From: CAZCBD01 sp964496755
GTDB taxonomy: Bacteria; Bacteroidota; Ignavibacteria; Ignavibacteriales; Melioribacteraceae
Assembly (NCBI GenBank): GCA_964496755.1
Contig: CAZCBD010000014.1
Span: forward strand, 1-25,744
Reading direction: 5' to 3'
DNA length: 25,744 bases
Positions 7,491-17,300 of the stretch are shown one piece after another. Every line of letters starts with the position of its first letter. The first letter of the stretch is position 1. The notes beneath the pieces are model-generated. The model saw only the letters and a list, made by a program, of their open reading frames with translations, made no database searches and was not told the origin of the DNA. The position numbers and the translations under genes were made by a program.

Positions 7491-9026
7491 TTAAAATCCA
7501 AAATTAATGCCTTGAGCAAGAGGTAGATTGTTGCTATAATTTATAGTATTAGTTTGTCTTCGCATATAAATTTTCCAAGAGTCTGAGCCGGCTTCTCTTC
7601 CTCCCCCGGTATCTTTTTCACCACCAAAGGCACCACCTATTTCGGCTCCTGAGGTTCCGATATTTATATTTGCAATACCACAATCGGAACCGGATTCTGA
7701 AAGGAATATTTCAGCTTCGCGGAGATTTTCTGTGAAAAGAGAAGAGGAAAGTCCTTGTGGTACATCATTATTTAGTTCAATAGCTTCTTTGATGGTTTTG
7801 TATTTTATTAAATATAAAATAGGTGCAAATGTTTCTTTTTGGACGATTTTATATTTATTTTGAGCTTCAACCAATGCCGGAATAACATAATTACTGCTTT
7901 GAATATCTTTTGATTTAAATATCTTGCCGCCAAATAAAACTTTTCCACCTTCTTTTTTAACTTCTGTTATCGCATTTAAAAATGTTTCCACAGAAGCTTT
8001 GTCTATTAAAGGACCTATTAGAGTTTCTTTATTTTGCGGGTTTCCAATTTTCTGAGAAATGCTTTCGTAAGCTGTTTTTAGTTTCAATATAACATCATCA
8101 TATAACGATTCGTGAATAATTAATCTGCGCGTTGTAGTACATCGTTGGCCGCAAGTACCAACTGCCCCGAAAACAACTGATTTTATTGCCATTTCAAGAT
8201 TAGCGTGTTTTGCGATAATAACGGCATTATTGCCGCCAAGTTCCATAATTGAACGCGCCAGTCTTTCGCCGATAAGTTTTCCTAATTTTTTACCAACTGC
8301 GGTTGAGCCTGTAATTGAAAAAAGGGGTATTCTTTTATCCTTGGCAAAATTGTTTCCTAGTATCGAAGATTTTGTTATAATTAAATTAAAAATGCCCTCA
8401 GGCAATTTATTTTGTTTAAGAACATCTTTAATAATATTATGAACCGCGATTGCACAAAGAGGGGTTTTGGAACTGGGTTTCCAAATTATTACATCACCGC
8501 AAATAGCGGCCAGCATAGAATTCCAAGCCCAAACGGCTACCGGAAAATTAAATGATGTTATCAATCCTACAATCCCGAGCGGGTGGTATTGGTCGTATAT
8601 TCTATGATTTTTTCTTTCCGAGTGCATTGTAAAACCGTTTAATAATCGCGCTTGTCCTACGGCGAAATCACAAATATCAATCATTTCTTGAACTTCACCT
8701 AGCGCTTCTTCGTATATTTTCCCCATTTCGAAAGTAACCAGACGGGCAAGATTTTCTTTGTTTTTGCGAAGCGCGTCACCTATTTGCCGAACTATTTCGC
8801 CTCTATTGGGAGCAGGAATTTCACGCCATTTTTTAAATGCTTCCTGAGCTTTTGTTACAATTAGTTCGTAATCTTTCATCGAAGCATTTTTAACTCGTGC
8901 TATTTCTTTTCCATTAATAGGTGAAAAGGAAATAGTTTCATCGGTTTGGGTTGGATACCATTTGGTTCCTGTTGAAAGTCCATTGTTTATTTTATCAATT
9001 CCAAGTTTTGTTAATATCTCGTTCAT
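7491..9026 (-). CDS. ALDH7-type aldehyde dehydrogenase (aminoadipate-semialdehyde / piperideine-6-carboxylate dehydrogenase)
   Basis: A 511-residue NAD(P)-dependent aldehyde dehydrogenase of the antiquitin (ALDH7) family. Catalytic residues are visible: Asn160 in TSFNFPVAVW, Glu262 in MELGGNNA and Cys296 in CGQRCTTTRRL. Family marks include GGNNA after the glutamate, the CTTTRR segment, and a C-terminal run with GGEKDTGGGREAGSD and QTNTINYS. Members oxidise alpha-aminoadipate semialdehyde to aminoadipate in lysine breakdown. The upstream neighbour, 54 bases away on the same strand, is pruA, so a shared transcript for amino-acid semialdehyde oxidation is likely. There is no clear Shine-Dalgarno site. 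Substrate is inferred from family only. Confidence 0.9.
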   Translation of the reverse strand: MNEILTKLGIDKINNGLSTGTKWYPTQTDETISFSPINGKEIARVKNASMKDYELIVTKAQEAFKKWREIPAPNRGEIVRQIGDALRKNKENLARLVTFEMGKIYEEALGEVQEMIDICDFAVGQARLLNGFTMHSERKNHRIYDQYHPLGIVGLITSFNFPVAVWAWNSMLAAICGDVIIWKPSSKTPLCAIAVHNIIKDVLKQNKLPEGIFNLIITKSSILGNNFAKDKRIPLFSITGSTAVGKKLGKLIGERLARSIMELGGNNAVIIAKHANLEMAIKSVVFGAVGTCGQRCTTTRRLIIHESLYDDVILKLKTAYESISQKIGNPQNKETLIGPLIDKASVETFLNAITEVKKEGGKVLFGGKIFKSKDIQSSNYVIPALVEAQNKYKIVQKETFAPILYLIKYKTIKEAIELNNDVPQGLSSSLFTENLREAEIFLSESGSDCGIANINIGTSGAEIGGAFGGEKDTGGGREAGSDSWKIYMRRQTNTINYSNNLPLAQGINFGF

Positions 9027-9080
9027 AATTTTTTCCGTTTTTTAAAATAGTAATCGAATTATATTTATAATAAATAACAA

Positions 9081-10712
9081 TTAAATTTCATTCATATATG
9101 GATATTTAAAATCGTTAACCGGAACAAAGGTTTCTTTGATAGTACGCGGACTGATCCATCTTAATAAATTAAATTCACCACCGGCTTTATCGTTTGTACC
9201 GGATGCTCTTGAACCTCCAAAGGGCTGAAGACCAACAATTGCGCCTGTAGGTTTATCATTAATGTAAAAGTTACCTGCAGTATAACGCAGGCGTTCGCAA
9301 ATTTGAGCCGTGGCAATTCTATCTGTTGAAAATACTGCTCCTGTTAATCCATACGGCGAAGTTTTGTCGCACATGCTCAAAATTTCATCTATCTTGCTAT
9401 CTTCATATACGAAAACTGTTAATACTGGTCCGAATATTTCCTCTTCCATTGTTTTGAAATACGGATCTGCTGTTTCAATTATAGTGGGTCTAATAAAATA
9501 TCCGTTGGTTTTATTATAGTAACCTCCGGCAATAATTTCGGCTTTGGATGAAGTTTTTGCAAAGTCTATAAATTTTGAAATGGAATTAAATGCTTTATCG
9601 TCAATCACTGCATTTATAAAATTTTCCGGATTACAAACATCGCCCATTTTAATTTCTTCGGTTTTTTCAACAAGTTTGCTTTTTATTTGTTTCCATAGAG
9701 ATTTGGGAACATACATTCTTGATGCTGCAGAGCATTTTTGTCCTTGATATTCAAAGGCACCGCGAATTGTATTATTAACTACATTTTCTATATCAGCCGA
9801 TGGATGAACAAAAATAAAATTTTTACCGCCTGTTTCTCCAACTAATCTGGGATATGATTTGTATGTGGATAAATTTTCTGAAATAAGTTTCCATAAAGTG
9901 TTGAAAGTATTATTGGAGCCGGTAAAATGGATTCCGGCAAAGTTGGAATTTTTAAGTATGATATTACTAATAAGAGAACCCATACCCGGTATAAAATTAA
10001 TAACACCGTCGGGAACTCCCGCTTCCATTAAAACTTTCATTAAATAATAGTTTGAAAGAATTGAACTTGTAGCAGGTTTCCAGATTGTGGTATTACCCAT
10101 CATAACCGGAGCAGTGTTGAGGTTTGCAGCTATAGCAGTAAAATTAAATGGACTAACGGTAAAAACAAAACCCTCTAGAGGTCGGAACTCTATCCTATTT
10201 AATTGATTAAATGCCGATTTAGGTTGTATTTCGTAAATTTTGCCGGCAAAGGAAACATTATAGCGCAGAAAGTCTATTGTTTCGCAAGCTGCATCAATTT
10301 CTGCTTGGTACATGTTTTTGCTTTGCCCTAGCATTGTTGCTGCATTTAATAGTGCTCGATATTTTGTGGAAATTAAATCGGCGGCTTTCAGCATAATTGA
10401 TGCGCGAATAGTCCAAGCTAATGACGCCCATTCTTTTTGTGCATTTATTGCTGCAGTAATAGCTGTTTTTATTTCCTTTTCAGTAGCTTTGTAGTAGGTG
10501 CCCAGTTTATGGTTGTGATTATGAGGCATAGTTATGGAAGCAGATTCGGTTGTTCTATATTCTTTGCCGCCTATTATTATTGGAATTTCTATTTCGGTAT
10601 TTTTTTGTTTTTCTAGTTCCTTTTCCAGTTCTATTCTCTCATTACTTTTGTTTAAATAGTTAAGAACCGGTTCATTTTCCGGTGTTCGAAAATTATAAAT
10701 TGCGTTATTCAT
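9081..10712 (-). CDS. pruA: L-glutamate gamma-semialdehyde (delta-1-pyrroline-5-carboxylate) dehydrogenase
   Basis: A 543-residue aldehyde dehydrogenase that oxidises glutamate semialdehyde to glutamate, the second step of proline catabolism. The length fits monofunctional, mitochondrial-type P5C dehydrogenase (ALDH4). Key residues: Asn190 in VSPFNFTAIA, Glu293 in GETGGKN and Cys327 in YQGQKCSAASR. The N-terminal 40 residues hold the family's typical arm before the ALDH core. AAGGAA lies before the start. No proline dehydrogenase gene is in the window. It follows the ModE-like gene by 118 bases, which contain a perfect dyad, and precedes the ALDH7 gene by 54 bases. Confidence 0.94.
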   Translation of the reverse strand: MNNAIYNFRTPENEPVLNYLNKSNERIELEKELEKQKNTEIEIPIIIGGKEYRTTESASITMPHNHNHKLGTYYKATEKEIKTAITAAINAQKEWASLAWTIRASIMLKAADLISTKYRALLNAATMLGQSKNMYQAEIDAACETIDFLRYNVSFAGKIYEIQPKSAFNQLNRIEFRPLEGFVFTVSPFNFTAIAANLNTAPVMMGNTTIWKPATSSILSNYYLMKVLMEAGVPDGVINFIPGMGSLISNIILKNSNFAGIHFTGSNNTFNTLWKLISENLSTYKSYPRLVGETGGKNFIFVHPSADIENVVNNTIRGAFEYQGQKCSAASRMYVPKSLWKQIKSKLVEKTEEIKMGDVCNPENFINAVIDDKAFNSISKFIDFAKTSSKAEIIAGGYYNKTNGYFIRPTIIETADPYFKTMEEEIFGPVLTVFVYEDSKIDEILSMCDKTSPYGLTGAVFSTDRIATAQICERLRYTAGNFYINDKPTGAIVGLQPFGGSRASGTNDKAGGEFNLLRWISPRTIKETFVPVNDFKYPYMNEI

Positions 10713-10741
10713 TCCTTTTCCTTTATTAATAGTTGAATAAT

Positions 10742-10765
10742 CGAATTGCAGATTTTTGCAATTCG
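10742..10765 (-). promoter_or_regulatory. Perfect 9-6-9 dyad between the ModE-like gene and pruA, possible operator
   Basis: CGAATTGCA (10742-10750) and TGCAATTCG (10757-10765) are exact inverted repeats around a six-base spacer. No T run follows on the minus strand, so it is not a normal terminator. The size and CG ends recall the 8-N6-8 layout of ModE sites, though the arms differ. It lies 30 bases upstream of the pruA start codon. Confidence 0.5.
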
Positions 10766-10830
10766 CTTGTAAACTTAATAAATTTTTATAAAGAGAAAAA
10801 GAAAAAAGTAGAGAGTAATAATTCTAGTAA

Positions 10831-11199
10831 TTATTTTTTCAAGAGAATTTTATCAAACGCTTTTTTTGCAGTTTCGGCAAAAAGTTGATCGTGTAAGGCA
10901 TGAAATTCTTCAAATATTAAAAGAATCTTTTCTCCTTCTTCTGTTAGTGCTGTATTGCCACCGTCAGAACCGCCTCGTTGAGGATTAATTAACGGAAAAC
11001 CAAGTTTTTTTTCAATTTTTTTTAGATTATCCCAAGTCTTTCTATAAGATAGATTTAATTTTTCCATTGCGGATTTTAATGAACCGGTTTCCTTTATTGC
11101 CTTGAGTAGTTTGTATTTGCCATCACCCAACAAGTTTTCATTATTCGGTAATTCCAGCCAAATTTTATAATTAAATTTAAGTTTAGTAAGTTTTTGCAT
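10831..11199 (-). CDS. ModE-type winged-helix DNA-binding protein without molybdate domain
   Basis: A 122-residue protein matching the N-terminal DNA-binding domain of ModE (LysR-like winged helix). The pattern ETGSLKSAMEKLNLSYRKTW, then GGSDGGNTALTEEGEKIL, mirrors ModE's GSI-GISYKSAWD and GGGGAVLT segments. The C-terminal MOP domains that bind molybdate are absent, so it either responds to another signal or acts as a constitutive regulator. It is co-oriented with pruA and the ALDH7 gene and probably regulates them or a molybdenum gene set elsewhere. No Shine-Dalgarno site is evident. Confidence 0.85.
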   Translation of the reverse strand: MQKLTKLKFNYKIWLELPNNENLLGDGKYKLLKAIKETGSLKSAMEKLNLSYRKTWDNLKKIEKKLGFPLINPQRGGSDGGNTALTEEGEKILLIFEEFHALHDQLFAETAKKAFDKILLKK

Positions 11200-11300
11200 T
11201 ATTTTAGTTGGATTAGTTAATAAGCTAAAAATAAAAAATGATAGAAGTTAATACAAATTAAATAACACTATTTAAATTAATGTATGTTTATTTTAGTAAT

Positions 11301-11331
11301 AAAAAACCCGGTAAAAATTAGCCGGGTTTTT
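11301..11331 (-). terminator. Rho-independent terminator after the giant gene
   Basis: AAAAACCCGG (11302-11311) pairs exactly with CCGGGTTTTT (11322-11331) around a ten-base loop. T runs follow on both strands, but on the minus strand it sits 18 bases after the stop of the 2225-residue ORF and separates it from the ModE-like gene. Confidence 0.9.
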
Positions 11332-11348
11332 ATGATTGGATAAGTATC

Positions 11349-14300
11349 TTATTTTTTATTTTTACTATTTTGCATGTTTTTTTTAATTGATTCCTTTTTT
11401 TTAATTGATTCCTTTTTTAGGTTAAGAAATTTAATTACCGAAAATTTAGCTGCTGCAAGAGTTTCACGATTAACTTTTTCGGTTATTCGTCCGCGAGTCA
11501 GATCTTCAATAGTGATATATCCGTTAATTAACAACAATTGTAATATCATATTATTGATAATTGTATTTTCGTTGTAGCCTTCCGCTAAATATAATTTTTC
11601 CATATCGGAATAAAATTCGTCTGCAAACTCAGGGTTATTTGGTAAACTCATAAGCTGTTCATAAGTTTCGGAAAATCCGTTTAGCTCGATATTGATATTA
11701 GGTGTAACTAGTAACGGACTGAACTTATGTTTTGGATTGCAAGGGTAAAAACCTTTAATTGAAGTTAAATCAACAGGGCTGTTAAGATTATCAATTCTTC
11801 TAAATTGTGCCTTTCTCATATTTTCAAGTTGATACAAGAAGAAATTGTATCGTAATATTTCAGCATTTTGTTTATGTCCGTTAAAAATATGAGCGTAGTT
11901 TTTGTGAACCGATTTTTTCACAAAGTTTTTTCCATAGTTTATTTCAGGTTTAGCTATTTTAACTTCTTGAATCATAGTTTTCATATCTTCCGCGGCTTTT
12001 TGAGGTCCTGTTATTTCCTTTCCTTTTCGTCCCAAATCGGTAGATAAAATTCCAAGTTGTATTTTTTTGCCGATGCCCTTATCCTGTTGTTTTTTCAGAA
12101 TATCAATTAAATTATTGCGTAAATCGACTTGTAAATTTTCGGAAATAAAAGGTTGACCGGCAGGTGTGCTTGCCAAGCTGTTGAAAATATTGCTGAAAAT
12201 ATTGCGTGACAAAGCGATTTTTTCTTCGGAAAGTATATCTGAATTTTTATTGGTTACAGAAGCAATGAATCTGTTTTTGATTATGTCGAAGTTTATATCG
12301 TTGATTAGAAATTCTTTGCCATCATTATCCGTGAATGATTTATTGATGAAGATAGTTTTTACAATTTCTTCAATATCAATTTTATCTATTAGTCTATATG
12401 ATGAGGCTATATAGAATTCACCTGTATTTTTGTCTTTTTCCCAGTTGAGTAGTGTGTCAAGATTATTACCATGTTTATCAAGCACGTCAACAATGTTTTT
12501 ATCATTAGTATAGCGAAGTAATGTTCGCTGAAAATTCGGGTTGTCTTCACTGGTAGCTTTTTCTTTACGTTCGCCGTGTGAATCTCTGTAAAGTAAAAAG
12601 TTTTCCGGATTTTCGTATCGAACAATTCCGGCTTCATATGGTGCATAATTACTGGCAGTTAACATAATGTCAATTTTAAATGGCATTGTTATGTCACATA
12701 ATCCGCTAATGGTACTACGAGAATTAAGGTCCGTTATGTTGCTATCGGCAGCCTTTTCAAAAAGGGAATTATAATATTTAATAAAATCGGGGTCAAAATC
12801 CGTAACCCGAGAAAAGTCTCCTTCTTCGGTTCCTATTCCGTAAATATTCCCTTCCGAATCGGGGAAAATATAAAACATATCGCCGGCAATCATTTTAATA
12901 GATCGAATACCCGGAAGATCGTTTTTCAGCCATTTCAAAATCATTGCAGCCAACATTTCGGATTTACCCACGCCACTATCACCGTTAACTTGAACAACGA
13001 ATATTGAACCGTCTTCTTCTTCTATGGCAAAAAGCGAGCCGTGTATAGGCATTCCGCCCATTTCTTTAACTTTTTCGTTTGTTATGGTTAACCAAGGTTT
13101 TTTGATGTCGCCAAAATAATCCACTTCTTTTTTTAACGGAGTTACAAGGGTTTTTATATTTCCCGATGGGCCTTGAATATCAAAATAGCCGATTTGAGGA
13201 TAGCTGATCACTTTTTCCGGAGCGCCATAGAAAAGAATAACATCAGGTATAAAATTTTTAATATCGCTTAATGAAATTTCATCGGCCGGCAATAATCGAA
13301 ATTGATCGGTTAGATATTTCATGTAGCATTTTTGAAAAACGAATAGAACTTTAAATAAACCGTGTTTAATAATTTTACATCTATAATCGTCGGTATCCAT
13401 ATTATTAATGAATTGTTCCATGCGTCGGCTAAAAAAAACAGCATCCGGTTTTGTATCGAGATTTTTAATGTAGTCTAATTTTGTTTCAAAAGATTTTTGT
13501 GTAGTTGTAGTCCGATCCACTTTATGGAAAGGATATTCTCTTTTTTTTGCATCGGTAACAATTCTGGTATGAATTTGTACCGGTTGTTCGGTTGCAATTA
13601 CTCCGCATTTGGATATTAAATTAGTAACCCAATTCATAGATTTATTGTTTGCAATGGGTTCATCAAATTTAAAATCTTTATAAACAGTAATTCCATGCTG
13701 AATCATTTCGTTTATACGGGAATTCTGTTTTTTAAAAGCCGTTTCAACAAAAGTTATCAGTGTATGAATATATTTGTTATAATATTCCGTTGATTTGGTT
13801 TTATTCAGAATATCGATAAAAAAGAGTACAATTTGTCTGACGAAATAATGAAGCTCGTTTTCAGCTACTTTCAATTTTCCCAGTTTATAGATATTACTTA
13901 GTAAATCTGAAAATTCTGCGGGGATAGTTCTAAATAAAAAATCTTCGGAAATTAGTCTTCCTTCAAGATTGTTATTTTCTTCCAAGCGGTTAAAGTAGTT
14001 TCTAACTTTATCATTAAGTTCGGTTTCAAATTTATTTTTATTGATAAGTAAAAATAATCGAATAATTTTTTCTTTCGATGAAAGTGATTTGTTAAATAGT
14101 TCAAACTCAATGTTTTGCCAAATAAAGCCAATTAGTTTCGATCTTAAATCATTATCCATAACATCGATTTTGAGATTACGAATAAATTCATCGGTATAAT
14201 TTCTAATTGCTAAATCTTCAATTGGTTTTTTAATTATGTCTTCAAAGATTTCAGCAGTTTTATCAATAATATCAATAATGGTAGGCGATTTGTAATCTTG

Positions 14301-17300
14301 GTCAAACGGAAGATTAAAATGTAATAAAAGGTCTTTAATAAATTTTCGAATAATTTGATTGGCGCCTTCTAATTTGGCTTTATCAAGCTGGGTGTTTTCT
14401 GTGGCATCAAGAGCCATTAATTTAACTATAGTATCGGAAAATAAAATATGCTCCAATTCAATTAAAATCTCGCGCATAATGTTTAATTCATCAACATCAT
14501 CAAGCACATAATGATTTGGTCTGAAATCGAGTTTGTTTTTAATGAATTTAAGAATTGTGGCCTTGCCGAAGCGGCTCAGTACGGTATTAAAATCCAAATG
14601 TTTTATTGAAGGGATATTTTTATAAATCTGTGGTAAAAGATTTTCATAAATTTTAGTGAAAGCGCGACTTTCTATAAAGCTTATTAAGTTTCTGCATTGA
14701 CCGATATTTTCATAAAATTCAAAAACAGAATTTTTTGAACCGCGTATTGAGTTTATTGTAACTCCGCAGTCCTTTGGGAATGCGTGATAGAGAGTCATAA
14801 TATTACTAATTGTTAAACTGTTGTGAAGAGTTTTTTTTATGTTTTTAATTATTGAATAATCATCTAATACTTTATTGATGAAATCTCTATCGGAAGTTGT
14901 TTTGAAGATTTTATCCAGAATATCTTCAGTGCGGAGATCTTTATTGTTTATATCGGATTTTTCATTAAAAAATTTTATCCAATATTTCAATAATATTTGC
15001 AATGAGTTTTCAAATTCATGGTGAAAATCGGAAAGGCTTTTTTCATTGCCGTGAACATAGCCTCCAAGTGAAAATCGCAAAAAACCGGTTTGATAAGGGA
15101 TTACGGAAATGCCTCGTTGTTCGGCCAGTGTTTTAGTGAATTTTTCAAGATCTTGGTATGAAAAATAATTTTTGAGCTGCAGATTAAAAAGATAAGAGCC
15201 ATCGGATTCAAGTATGTTGCAATAATTTTGCAGGTTATTTTTTTCGATATATTTTTTTGCAGTTTGTTTAGCTATGTTCAAACGCAGGTTAGATTCGCGT
15301 TTGAATAATTTATTTACGCGAAACTTATTAATTTCTTTTACAAGATGTTCTTGGTAGTATTTAAAGAAAGGTTCGCCTTTGTATTTAAAATCGTCCGGCA
15401 ATTCAAGAACATCAAGTTTATCGAGCGAACAAAGTTCTTCAAGTAAAAAGATATGCAAGGGGCTTCCTTCAAAAGGGGAATATCTTTTAATTTTTGAACC
15501 TTGTTTCAAGGTATCTTTTTTATACAGATATGATTCAATTTCTTCAATTATATATTTTTCGATACGTGCTTTAATTTTCGATCTGGAAGCATCCTTAGGA
15601 AGTTCGGTTTCCATTTTGTCTTTTATTTTTTTAGCAAGTTGTGCAGCTTCCAAAGTATTAACGAGCATAAAGAGACTGTTGGTGTTGCCTTTTTCGATAG
15701 TATTTTGTTTTTTTGCAAATTCAATTACATCTTTGCAAGCAGGGGTTGCAATTATTGATCCAAGTCTGTTACCGGTTGCACCAAGATTTTTAGTAGTTGA
15801 TAAAGATGAAACCATTGACAAGTTAGAGTAGGCGCCAATATTATTCATAATGTAACGTGATATTGTTCTCCATTTGGGTTCTTCGGGATCGTCAATTCTA
15901 ATTGCATCGTTATAAGCTTCATCTAAAAGAAGTGTAATTTTGCTATTGTTTAAGAATTTCAAAAATTTTATTAAATACTGATTATTAAAATCAGTATAGC
16001 CTGCCGGGTTGGAAGGATCATTAATTACAATTGTAAGATTTTCGCAAAATCTATCCCAAAGGTTGCCTGTGTCGTCAAATAATTGAAAAGAGTTTTTCAT
16101 TCTATTTAATCTGTGGTGTAAGCGTTCCCAATCAATTCTTTTTTCAGTATCCAATCCTATTTCAAGGTCAAAAGGATTTATATCAAATCGATCAACAGGA
16201 AAAAGATCTTTATATTCCCAAGAAGCTTCTTGATTAAATAAAATGTAAGGTTTAAGAATTCTTTCATCAAGAATGTCTCTAATAATCATTTGAACATCAT
16301 CGGCAATTGAAGTTTGTTCAAGGTTGGAAAGATTGCTTATAAATTCTTTGATAATATTTTGTTCTTCAATAGATTTTGAATCGTACTTTTCTTTGATGCC
16401 GAGATCAATTAAAAAGTTTTTGAAGCGTCCTTTGTTATCACTTTCGTTTTCAACTTTAGTTATATATTTTTTATAATTTTCAAGAAATAAATTTATTCCG
16501 AAATTTTTATGAAAATGATTTTGTAGTGTTCGTTCGTAGTTATTTGGAATTATGTCAACTATAGTTTTGGTGCGTTCAATTAGTTTATTGTCCAGTGGCT
16601 TTAATTTTCTTTGCAATAGGTATTCGCCGTAGGTGCGAAGTTGACTGCGTCCGCCACCTTCAACTATTGTTGCGATTTGTAATTGTTCGATATTAGAATA
16701 AAAGTAAGCTTTTGTTCTTGCTTCAAATTCGTTAGTCAGTTCTTTATTAATTTTTTGAAGTTTTTTAGGGTCTTTAGATTTTTGCACAAGTACAATAAAA
16801 TCGCGGAGTTTAGTTATAGCATATTTATCTTTAATTAATTGCCGTGCAAACTCATTAAATTTAAAAAGAGTTATGTCTTTTTTTGGATTATCGGTTTCCC
16901 CAAGCTGTTCGAGCTTAAAGTTTTTTAATTCTCTTTCGTAATCTTTAATTTTTTCTTCTGCAGATTTTCTGAAAATTTCAAGATTATCGTTATTAACTTT
17001 GTCAAGAATCATTCTCAAGTTAAGTTGAGTATTTGCAAGTGCGCCGAGTTTTTTAGTGTGTACTTTATTTAAGGTATTAATAATTTTATTATTAAAGCTG
17101 AAAACTAAAGATGTATTTGTACTTTTTGATTCCAAAGAATCGTCAACAATTATTATTCGTGATAAATAGTTGAACCATCTTATGTTATTTAAAATGTTTT
17201 TGTGCATATTCCGAACTTTAACAATAAAAATGCTGGTATAATCGTCTTTGATTTCATTATAAAGTTCGTCAACGTTGGTAAATTCAATAACCTTAACTGA

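Noticed and set aside
10742..10765. Terminator between the ModE-like gene and pruA
   Set aside because: The stem is symmetric and exact, but no T run follows on the minus strand, so an operator or attenuator is more likely.
15379..15831. 150-residue plus-strand frame inside the giant gene
   Set aside because: It is antisense to the well-supported aminotransferase core, including Lys746 and Arg754. Its composition (Ser/Leu-rich, no domain) is typical of an antisense shadow.
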